From positions 744,001 to 808,000 of the forward strand of contig NZ_QGHL01000007.1 of assembly GCF_003171715.1 (NCBI RefSeq): a stretch of 64,000 bases of DNA, read 5' to 3'. Made by a program: the position numbers and the translations under genes. The stretch is from Novosphingobium meiothermophilum (lineage in GTDB: Bacteria; Pseudomonadota; Alphaproteobacteria; Sphingomonadales; Sphingomonadaceae). This document shows, in pieces, positions 39,609 through 46,196 of this stretch. The notes beneath the pieces are model-generated. The model was not told the DNA's origin. It did not search any database and worked only from the letters and a program-made list of their open reading frames with translations. Each line of letters starts with the position of its first letter. Positions within the stretch are counted from its first letter, which is position 1.

Positions 39609-40414
39609 CGCGCCAGAATAGGACCGCCGCCTTCCACCTCAAGAAAGACTGCTCCCGTTCCGGCAAGAACTGCCTCGGTCGGCCCCGACAGCGGGCCGTG
39701 TGCAACCAGCCAATCGACTAGCCGCATGGCGACCTTCGGCAGGGCTACCGACGCCCCTCCACTATCAGATTCGATTATCAATTCCTGATTAATCAGAAAC
39801 TTAAGACCTTCTGTTCGCAACTTACCTGACGTTTCGCGGTGGAGCGCGACCAAGGCAGGCGTGGGAAACGGCCCGCCTTCCAGCCACGGGCTGACCGCCT
39901 TCTCGAAGAGATCGGTCCTGACCGCGAGCCTCGCAGGAAGCCATACGACAGCACTTGCCGCCCCCGTGCGGACAAGATCCCGCAAGAGAGCAGCGGTTAC
40001 GCGAATCACGGGGAGAAGCCTTTCGGCCCCGGCCAGATGCGGCCCCGGCGCAAGTGTGAGAACGGCCTTATCTTGCAGATCGGCGGCGGTTACCCCCAAG
40101 TGCGCGGCAACATCCGGTTGTGGCACCGGATTCCCGCCGCTCAGTCCCTTGAGATCAAAGGTCAGACCGTCCTTGAGCAATTCGAGCCAGCCGACCTTGC
40201 CAGCCGGAACCGCTGCCCCGCCCCCTGAAGCATCGATCACCGAAGCATCGATTCCCGACGCATCGATCCCTGAATCATCGGCACCGTGGGTCACGGCAAA
40301 ACCGGCACCGTTCGCCGCCGCGGCGATAATCGCTTCGGATGATGGGCATTGCGATGGCGCGTAAAGCAGCGCTGCGACAGGTGCGCAATCGGATGGCCGG
40401 TCAATGGCGTCCAC
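39599..40414 (-). CDS. DUF4261-like protein upstream of the AHH nuclease
   Basis: A 271-aa protein with no signal peptide. The C-terminal half recalls DUF4261: a helix after ERLLPVIRVTAALLRDLVR, the strand SAVVWLPARLAVRTD, then LRTEGLKFLINQELIIES and a final helix-strand pair; the match is from memory and not certain. Residues around 48-66 are a low-complexity run of the repeat (G/V)IDAS, encoded by a 15-bp tandem repeat. I chose the GTG at 40414, six bases after GAGGG; a GTG two codons earlier touches that Shine-Dalgarno. Its stop overlaps the nuclease start. It might modulate the nuclease, but nothing proves this. Confidence 0.6.
   Translation of the reverse strand: MDAIDRPSDCAPVAALLYAPSQCPSSEAIIAAAANGAGFAVTHGADDSGIDASGIDASVIDASGGGAAVPAGKVGWLELLKDGLTFDLKGLSGGNPVPQPDVAAHLGVTAADLQDKAVLTLAPGPHLAGAERLLPVIRVTAALLRDLVRTGAASAVVWLPARLAVRTDLFEKAVSPWLEGGPFPTPALVALHRETSGKLRTEGLKFLINQELIIESDSGGASVALPKVAMRLVDWLVAHGPLSGPTEAVLAGTGAVFLEVEGGGPILARCD
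40227..40286. repeat. 15-bp tandem repeat inside the DUF4261-like gene
   Basis: Four consecutive 15-bp units of the form GAAGCATCGATNCCC, the last one degenerate, encode the (G/V)IDAS peptide repeats. The unit is a multiple of three, so copy-number change keeps the frame. Confidence 0.8.
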
Positions 40415-40520
40415 AGGCACCCCTCATTACAGAACCGTTTCTCTGCCACATAAGCCCAGCCAGCGTCGAGTCAGCACACCTTATGGATTGGTGCAAAGCC
40501 GAGCATATAGACCGCAATGC

Positions 40521-41012
40521 TCAGAATACCCCTAATGCCAGACCCGCAGAAACGGCCTGTCCCAGTTCGCGACACTTTTCCAGATCCGCGTTCTCCAGCG
40601 TCTTGGGCACCAGAATCTGCTGCGGAGCCTGAGCTTTGGTGCAGATGATCAAAGGCTCTGCCACCCGGCGCAGACGCCTGCCGGTCACGATCCGGTCAAT
40701 CTGGCGTTCCGCCCCCGATCCATCCGAACCGGCGGCGATGATGGTTGCATAGGCGCGGCCTTCTATCCGGCCCAGCAGCGGAAAATAGCAGCGGTCGAAG
40801 AATGCCTTCATTTCGCCGGTCATCGAACCCAGATTCTCCGGGCAGCAGAACAGGTAGCCCGCAGCGGCCAGCAGGTCGTCCGGGCCGGCCTCTTGCGCAC
40901 CAAGCAGGCGAACCGGCGCGGCCTCGACCGAGGCCCCGACACAAGCCGCCTGCGCCACCGCGCGCGATGCCCCGGTGCGGCTGTGCCAGACAATCAGCAA
41001 CCCTTGCGCCAT
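40521..41012 (-). CDS. Flavodoxin-like / NAD(P)H-dependent FMN protein
   Basis: A 163-aa flavodoxin-fold protein. The FMN phosphate loop is IVWHSRTGASRAVAQAA (residues 7-23), and the flavin-ring loop is FCCPENLGSMTGEMKAFFDRC near residue 55-75, where PEN.G.M.G is typical of the group; GSDGSGAERQI follows. It may be an oxidoreductase supplying reduced flavin or a quinone reductase. It is divergent from recJ and lies 106 bp upstream of the DUF4261-like gene on the same strand. Confidence 0.83.
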   Translation of the reverse strand: MAQGLLIVWHSRTGASRAVAQAACVGASVEAAPVRLLGAQEAGPDDLLAAAGYLFCCPENLGSMTGEMKAFFDRCYFPLLGRIEGRAYATIIAAGSDGSGAERQIDRIVTGRRLRRVAEPLIICTKAQAPQQILVPKTLENADLEKCRELGQAVSAGLALGVF

Positions 41013-41072
41013 CCGCTGGTCCTTTGCTCTGCGGCCCTTCCCGACCCCTGCCGCATGGTATAGCGCAGGGGC

Positions 41073-42851
41073 ATGATTCCGGTCACTGCGATAACACGAT
41101 CTCTTTCAGGACAAGCCTGGCGCTGGCGCGGCGGCAATATGGACATCGGCACCTTCGGGCCGGATACCCTTGACGATATCGTTACCCAGTTGCTCCTCTC
41201 GCGCGGGGTTTCGAGGGATGATCTTGATCGCCACCGCCGCCCTACCCTGCGCGATTTCCTGCCGGACCCATCGATCTTCCGCGACATGGACGCCGCCGCA
41301 GCGCGGTTGAGCGATGCCGTCATCCGCGGGCAGCGGATCACCATCTATGGCGACTATGACGTTGATGGCGCGACCAGTGCCGCCCTGCTGATCCGCCTGC
41401 TGCGCGATATGGGCGTGGAGGCAGGGCACTATATTCCCGACCGCCTTCTTGAAGGGTATGGGCCTTCGGGCGAAGCGCTGGTGCGCCTGGCGCACGAAGG
41501 CAGCGAGCTGATCGTCACGGTCGATTGCGGCGCGATGGCGCACGAAGCGCTGACCATGGCGCAGGCCGCCGGGGTGGACGTGATCGTGGTCGATCATCAC
41601 AAGTGCGCCGCGCAATTGCCGCCCGCCGCCGCACTTGTGAACCCCAACCGGCTTGACGAATCCGACGAGGCCGCGGCGCATGGCCACCTTGCCGCCGTTG
41701 GCATGGCCTTCCTTCTGGCCGTGGCAACCGTGCGCGAGCTTCGGGCGCGGGGCTGGTTCGACAAGGGCAAGGCGCCCGATCTCATGGCGCTGCTGGATCT
41801 CGTGGCGCTTGGCACCGTGGCTGATGTCGCGCAGATCAAGGGGCTGAACCGCGCACTTGTGGCGCAAGGACTGAAGATCATGGCCCGGCGGCAGAACATC
41901 GGTCTTTCCGCGCTGATCGACGCCAGCCGACTGAGCCGCGCGCCGACATGCAGCGATCTGGGCTTTGCGCTTGGACCGCGCATCAATGCAGGCGGACGGG
42001 TCGGCGAAGCAACGCTGGGCGTGCGTCTTCTGACCACCGAAGACCCTGCCGAAGCGCGGGAGATTGCAGGCCAGCTTTCGCGCCTGAATGAAGAACGGCG
42101 GGCAATCGAGCAGGAAGTGCAGGCCGCCGCCGAGGCCCAGATCGCTGCGCAGCATAACCGGGCGGTAATGGTGCTAGCCGGATTTGGCTGGCACCCCGGC
42201 GTGATCGGCATCGTGGCGGGACGCATCAAGGAAAAGACTGGCAAGCCCACGCTGGTTATCGCGCTGGGCGCCGATGATGACGGCAGGGGCAAGGGTTCGG
42301 GCCGCTCGGTAGCAGGGGTTGATCTGGGCGCCGCCATCATCGCCGCGCGGGAGGCCGGCCTGCTGGTGGCAGGCGGCGGCCACGCCATGGCCTGCGGGCT
42401 GACCATCGAACCTGACAGGCTTGGTGCGCTTGCCGACTGGCTTGACGAGCGCCTCGCGCGCGATGTGCTTGCCGCCCAGGCCGCGCAATCGCTGCTGCTG
42501 GATCTTTCGCTCAGTCCTCGCGGCCTCACGCCGGCACTGGTGGAAACACTCGATGCGGCAGGACCGTTCGGGGTCGGCTGGCCGGGGCCGCGGGTTGCAG
42601 TCGGGCCGGTCCGGCTGGTGAAGTGCGATCTGGTGGGATCAGACCATGTGCGCATGGTGGCGGCCGGATCAGACGGTGGATCGTTCAAGGCCATTGCCTT
42701 CCGCGCAGCCGAGAGTGCGCTTGGTCAGGCGCTGCTGCACGGTTCGCGCGGGCGGCTGCTGTGGCTCGCCGGGCGCGCGAAGATCGACGATTGGGGAAGC
42801 CGTCCGGCAGCGGAACTTCACGTAGAGGACGCCGCTTTCGCTGACCGCTAA
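41073..42851 (+). CDS. recJ: Single-stranded-DNA-specific exonuclease RecJ
   Basis: A 5'-3' ssDNA exonuclease in recombination and mismatch repair. The 592-aa protein has DHH motifs ITIYGDYDVDGATSAALL (residues 89-106), VTVDCG, VVDHHK and the GPRINAGGRVGEA block, then the DHHA1 domain with GWHPGVIGIVAGRIKE and SGRSVAGVDLG, and a C-terminal OB-fold-like region. An earlier Arg/Trp-rich N-terminal stretch could mean a later start (ATG at 41139, reading MDIGTFGPD), but the ATG at 41073 has AGGGGC upstream. It is followed by the tRNA-Glu gene. Confidence 0.95.
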   Translation: MIPVTAITRSLSGQAWRWRGGNMDIGTFGPDTLDDIVTQLLLSRGVSRDDLDRHRRPTLRDFLPDPSIFRDMDAAAARLSDAVIRGQRITIYGDYDVDGATSAALLIRLLRDMGVEAGHYIPDRLLEGYGPSGEALVRLAHEGSELIVTVDCGAMAHEALTMAQAAGVDVIVVDHHKCAAQLPPAAALVNPNRLDESDEAAAHGHLAAVGMAFLLAVATVRELRARGWFDKGKAPDLMALLDLVALGTVADVAQIKGLNRALVAQGLKIMARRQNIGLSALIDASRLSRAPTCSDLGFALGPRINAGGRVGEATLGVRLLTTEDPAEAREIAGQLSRLNEERRAIEQEVQAAAEAQIAAQHNRAVMVLAGFGWHPGVIGIVAGRIKEKTGKPTLVIALGADDDGRGKGSGRSVAGVDLGAAIIAAREAGLLVAGGGHAMACGLTIEPDRLGALADWLDERLARDVLAAQAAQSLLLDLSLSPRGLTPALVETLDAAGPFGVGWPGPRVAVGPVRLVKCDLVGSDHVRMVAAGSDGGSFKAIAFRAAESALGQALLHGSRGRLLWLAGRAKIDDWGSRPAAELHVEDAAFADR

Positions 42852-42870
42852 TTTTTCTGCAAATCCATGC

Positions 42871-42899
42871 TTGACGCCCCGCGATGATGTCCTTAGAGG
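42871..42899 (+). promoter_or_regulatory. Sigma-70 promoter of tRNA-Glu
   Basis: TTGACG (42871-42876), a 17-bp spacer and TAGAGG (42894-42899), placed 30 bp upstream of the mature tRNA 5' end. The spacing and hexamers match the other strong promoters in the window. Confidence 0.7.
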
Positions 42900-42929
42900 C
42901 GCGGCTCTGCCCAGCGGCACTAGCCCAGT

Positions 42930-43004
42930 GGCCCCTTCGTCTAGCGGTCAGGACGCGGCCCTTTCACGGCTGAAACACGGGTTCGATTCCCGTAGGGGTC
43001 ACCA
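42930..43004 (+). tRNA. tRNA-Glu (anticodon TTC)
   Basis: A 75-nt tRNA with encoded CCA. The acceptor stem is GGCCCCT with AGGGGTC (one G-U pair), the D-arm contains TAGCGGTCAGGA, the anticodon loop CTTTCAC sits on a CGGCC/GGCTG stem giving TTC, and the T-arm is ACGGG-TTCGATT-CCCGT. All four arms fold. Confidence 0.97.
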
Positions 43005-43045
43005 CTCTCCGGCATGTTGCGGAGAGTCTTCCGGGCAAAGGTTGG

Positions 43046-43067
43046 CTCGCTTCTCGAAGGAAGCGAG
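43046..43067 (+). terminator. Hairpin downstream of tRNA-Glu, possible terminator
   Basis: CTCGCTTC and GAAGCGAG form a perfect 8-bp stem around TCGAAG. The tail TGCCCTTTCC is only weakly T-rich. Its place 42 bp after the tRNA makes a terminator role plausible. Confidence 0.45.
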
Positions 43068-43199
43068 TGCCCTTTCCACAGCACCAATGCCGAACGCGGA
43101 TCATGTCCGAAGGGAATTAATGTTTCCTGGCGCTTGACCCGACGCTGCTGCCGCTGACAAGCGATGCACCGGCTTAGGCGGGTGCGCCGCGCGGCGCTG

Positions 43200-43237
43200 C
43201 CAGATCAATCCGCAAACGCCAGATCAATCCGCAAACG
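43200..43237. repeat. Perfect 19-bp tandem duplication
   Basis: CCAGATCAATCCGCAAACG occurs twice head to tail with no mismatch in a non-coding stretch. It may be a recent replication slippage or a doubled protein-binding site. Confidence 0.85.
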
Positions 43238-43412
43238 TCCTCTCCGCTTCCCATAGCCAGACTGATTCGTGGATGATTCGATCAAAGCGCATCCTGACGC
43301 ATGGCTCGATGCGGCTGCTCGCCATCCCGGCAAACTACTGTTTTTGATGAGGTCTTTTGATGCTGTCCACGAAGGCTCCTGCCCCTTGGCAAATGCACCT
43401 CCTGACCTTGTT

Positions 43413-43426
43413 TGAGAACGTTTACA
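43413..43426. promoter_or_regulatory. LacI-family-like operator
   Basis: TGAGAACGTTTACA has the shape TGnnAnCGnTTnCA with a central AACGTT palindrome, as in LacI/GalR-type sites. It is 100 bp upstream of the first surface gene and borders the AT-rich promoter region. The match is to a loose consensus. Confidence 0.3.
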
Positions 43427-43526
43427 ACTAAAGTTAAATCACCATTTTCTCTCATTAAATCAGATAGCTAAGTAGTTTCACTTAGTGGTTTATTCTTTGG
43501 TAACTACGCGTCGGGATAAGGGCCGC

Positions 43527-44495
43527 ATGAAGAACGCTCGCACCCCTCTCGTCCTTGGCGCGCTCGCCGCCACTGCAATCGGTTCCACTCAGGCCAGCGC
43601 CGCGGGTGTCACCGCTGGCACGCTGATCCAGAACACCGCCTCGGCAAGCTACGGCAGCGGCAGCGCAACCACGACGGTCAGCTCCAATACCGTGACCATC
43701 CGCGTTGACGAATTGCTGGACGTTGCGGTCAGTGCGCTCGATGCCGGATCAGTGACGCTCGCCGACACGGCCGTGCTGAGCTATCGCGTGACCAATTCCG
43801 GCAATGGGAACGAAGCCTTTGCGATCAACGTCTCGCCCACCGTTTCCGGCAACGGCTTCGATGCCGCGGTGCAGACCATCGCAATCGATACGAACGACAA
43901 CGGCATCTATGAACCGGGCATCGATACCGTCATCACCAACGGCGGATCGACTGCGGAACTGGCCCCGGATGCGGCCGCGCGCATCTTCGTGATCGTCGCA
44001 CTGCCGGGCGGCACGGCCGATGCGTCAGCCAGCCAGGTCCGCGTGACGGCACAGGCGCTCACCGGGTCGGGCACGCCGGGCACCAGCTTTGCCGGTCAGG
44101 GCCAGGGCGGCGGAGATGCGGTCGTGGGGGCGACCACGGCCAATGCCAATGCCCTTGGCGCGCTTCTTGCCAGTTCGGCCAGCGTCACGCTCACCAAATC
44201 CTTTGCCATTCTCGATCCGTTCGGAGGGGCCAAGCCCGTGCCCGGCGCGACCGTGACCTTCACCATTCAGGCCGCCGCCAGCGGCAGCGGCACGGTCAGC
44301 GATCTTCGCGTCACCGACGTGATCCCGGCCGGAACGACCTATGTCGCCAACTCGCTGACACTTGAAGGCGCTGCGCTCAGCGATGCTGCCGACAGCGACG
44401 CCGGAACGGCTTCGGCAAGCGGCATCGACGTGGCTATCGGCGCACTGCCCGGCGGAAACAGCCGCACCGTGACCTTCAAGACCACCATCAACTGA
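43527..44495 (+). CDS. Exported conserved-repeat (DUF11-like) surface protein A
   Basis: A 322-aa exported protein. Signal peptide about residues 1-25 (cleavage near ASA-AG), then TAGTLIQNTASASYGSGSA, a motif shared with the third and fourth genes of the cluster. The middle is beta-rich, with a calcium-loop-like DTNDNGIYEPGID at 121-133. The C-terminal part (about 230-322) is DUF11-like: VTLTKSFAILDP, PVPGATVTFTIQA, VTDVIPAGTTYVANSLTL, ending TVTFKTTIN. There is one Ig-like unit, low Lys/Cys, and no sortase or anchor signal. It is first of four genes and probably cell-surface or secreted. I do not recognise a characterised homologue. Confidence 0.75.
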   Translation: MKNARTPLVLGALAATAIGSTQASAAGVTAGTLIQNTASASYGSGSATTTVSSNTVTIRVDELLDVAVSALDAGSVTLADTAVLSYRVTNSGNGNEAFAINVSPTVSGNGFDAAVQTIAIDTNDNGIYEPGIDTVITNGGSTAELAPDAAARIFVIVALPGGTADASASQVRVTAQALTGSGTPGTSFAGQGQGGGDAVVGATTANANALGALLASSASVTLTKSFAILDPFGGAKPVPGATVTFTIQAAASGSGTVSDLRVTDVIPAGTTYVANSLTLEGAALSDAADSDAGTASASGIDVAIGALPGGNSRTVTFKTTIN

Positions 44496-44518
44496 TCCGC
44501 AGCGCGAAGGACACCGAG

Positions 44519-45004
44519 ATGAACAGGTTCGCATCCGCTATCACGGCTTTTGCCCTCGCCATTCTTGCCATGGGCGCCGCACCGGTGGCGGCCCAGCAGG
44601 CGACCCCGGCGGTGACGCTAGAGGGTCTGGTCAAGCTGGAGAAGACCATCGAGGAGAACGGCAAGCAGAAGGTCGTTCTCGAAGAACCCAAGGTTGTCGT
44701 TCCGGGCGACAAGCTGCTGTTCACCACCCGCTACAGGAATGCGGGCACGCAGCCGGTCGACAATTTCGTAGTCACCAATCCGGTTCCCGATGCGGTCCGG
44801 GTTGCCGACGAAAGTGCCCTGCGCGAGCAGGTTTCGGTCGATGGCGGCAAGTCGTGGGGGCGTCTTGCCGATCTCACCGTCAAGGGAGAGGACGGCAATC
44901 CTCGCCCCGCCACGGCAACCGACATCACCCATATTCGCTGGACCGTTCCCGTCATCGCCCCAGGCGCAAGCGGGATGGTCGAGTATCACGCCATCGTTCG
45001 CTGA
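44519..45004 (+). CDS. Exported single-domain DUF11-like protein B
   Basis: A 161-aa protein with a clear signal peptide (ITAFALAILAMGAAPVAAQQ, cut near residue 25) and one Ig-like domain: LVKLEKTIEENGKQ, VVVPGDKLLFTTRYRNAGTQ, NFVVTNPVPDAVRVADES, and closing strand IAPGASGMVEYHAIVR. The whole mature protein is this domain, so it could be a periplasmic partner or chaperone-like subunit rather than a structural protein. It is 23 bp after gene A. No metal or catalytic site is seen. Confidence 0.72.
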   Translation: MNRFASAITAFALAILAMGAAPVAAQQATPAVTLEGLVKLEKTIEENGKQKVVLEEPKVVVPGDKLLFTTRYRNAGTQPVDNFVVTNPVPDAVRVADESALREQVSVDGGKSWGRLADLTVKGEDGNPRPATATDITHIRWTVPVIAPGASGMVEYHAIVR

Positions 45005-45082
45005 AGGCTGCGAAACGAACCGCCGAGGCTTGCTGGCGGACAGTAAAGCAGGCCGATCAAGAAGCTACTAGGGATCGTCAAC

Positions 45083-46144
45083 ATGAAATGCACCAGCAAG
45101 CTGCTGGCCGCAACCAGCGCACTTGCGCTCTTTGCGTTCGGCTCAAGCGTGGCGCACGCAGCCGGGACGACTGCGGGCACCACCATCACCAACACCGCCA
45201 CGATCAACTACCAGGTCGGTGGCATTTCCCAGAACGCCGAGACTGCAAGCGACACGCTGACGGTTGACCGCAAGATCAACCTGACCGTTGCTGAAACAGG
45301 AAACTCGACCACGGTCGTGACCCCCGGCTCGGTCTCGCAGGTGACGACCTTCACCGTTACCAACACCTCGAACGCGGCGCTCGACTTCGCGCTTGAGGCA
45401 CTGCAGATGGACGGCGGCGCCGGACCGCACGGTGGCACCGACAACTTCAACGTGTCGAACGTGCGCATTTTCGTCGATACCAACAACAACGGCATCTTCG
45501 ATTCCGGCACCGACACGCTCGTGACCTACCTTGACGAGATGGCCGCGGACGAAACCCGCCGCGTGTTCATCGTCTCGGACGTGCCGCTGGGCCGCCCGAA
45601 CGGTTCGGTCGCCGTCGTGGCGCTTCGGGCCACGGGCCGCGAGGCTGGCGCAAGCGGCACGCTGGGCGCAGCTCTGGTCCAGACCACGGGCGCCAACACC
45701 GCAGGCATGGATACCGTCTTTGCCGACGTGACGCCGGGCACCGACGATTCGGCCCGCGATGCCGCTCATTCGGCGCGCGATTCCTACACCGTCGCCACGG
45801 CTGAACTTACGGTTGCCAAGACCAGCCGCATCGTCAGCGATCCGGTCAACGGCACCACCAACCCGAAGATGATCCCCGGCGCAGTGGTGGAATACTGCAT
45901 CGCGGTTTCGAACGGGACGGGCGCCACGACGGCCGCATCGATCAACGTGAACGACCCTTTGCCGAGCGAAGTGACTTATCTGTCGAGCTTCGGCGTGAAG
46001 GTGGACGGCACGGTGTCGGCCGGCGTCTGCCAGGCCGATGGCGCGACTGCCGGATCGGAAAGCGGCGGTGTCGTCAGCGGCACGATCGCCACCCTGCCGG
46101 GCGGTGCCACCAAGACCGTGCTGTTCCGCGCGACGATCAACTGA
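45083..46144 (+). CDS. Exported conserved-repeat (DUF11-like) surface protein C, paralogue of A
   Basis: A 353-aa protein built like gene A. Signal peptide residues 1-26 (SSVAHA-AG), the shared start TAGTTITNTATINYQVGG, a calcium-loop-like DTNNNGIFDSGTD at 132-144, and a C-terminal DUF11-like unit with AELTVAKTSRIVSDPVNG, MIPGAVVEYCIAVSN and INVNDPLPSEVTYLSS, ending TVLFRATIN. Two Cys near residues 273 and 315 might form a disulfide, absent from A. The common N- and C-termini suggest A and C are alternative or co-assembling subunits. It is followed by a strong intercistronic hairpin. Confidence 0.75.
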   Translation: MKCTSKLLAATSALALFAFGSSVAHAAGTTAGTTITNTATINYQVGGISQNAETASDTLTVDRKINLTVAETGNSTTVVTPGSVSQVTTFTVTNTSNAALDFALEALQMDGGAGPHGGTDNFNVSNVRIFVDTNNNGIFDSGTDTLVTYLDEMAADETRRVFIVSDVPLGRPNGSVAVVALRATGREAGASGTLGAALVQTTGANTAGMDTVFADVTPGTDDSARDAAHSARDSYTVATAELTVAKTSRIVSDPVNGTTNPKMIPGAVVEYCIAVSNGTGATTAASINVNDPLPSEVTYLSSFGVKVDGTVSAGVCQADGATAGSESGGVVSGTIATLPGGATKTVLFRATIN

Positions 46145-46150
46145 GCCTGA

Positions 46151-46187
46151 TGCCGGCCCTGCCCCTGCCCTCACGGCAGGGCCGGCA
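46151..46187 (+). other. Very strong intercistronic hairpin before the 1717-aa gene
   Basis: TGCCGGCCCTGCC and GGCAGGGCCGGCA form a perfect 13-bp stem around CCTGCCCTCAC, 7 bp after the stop of gene C and 9 bp before the next ATG. With no U-run it is unlikely to be a simple terminator; it can lower expression of the large distal gene or stabilise the upstream mRNA. Confidence 0.75.
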
Positions 46188-46196
46188 CATCTCATC

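Larger units (their letters stand above)
43005..43526. other. Gene-free region between tRNA-Glu and the surface-protein cluster
   Basis: 522 bp without a credible gene. It holds, in order, a hairpin ACTCTCCG/CGGAGAGT directly after the tRNA, a second hairpin at 43046-43067, a 19-bp tandem duplication (43200-43237), a LacI-like site (43413-43426) and, from about 43425 to 43500, DNA that is much richer in A and T than the rest of the window, including the inverted repeat CTAAGT/ACTTAG at 43468-43485. The last part probably contains the promoter of the surface genes. Confidence 0.7.

Noticed and set aside
43200..43237. Start of a CRISPR array
   Set aside because: Only two copies, directly adjacent with no spacer, and no cas genes.
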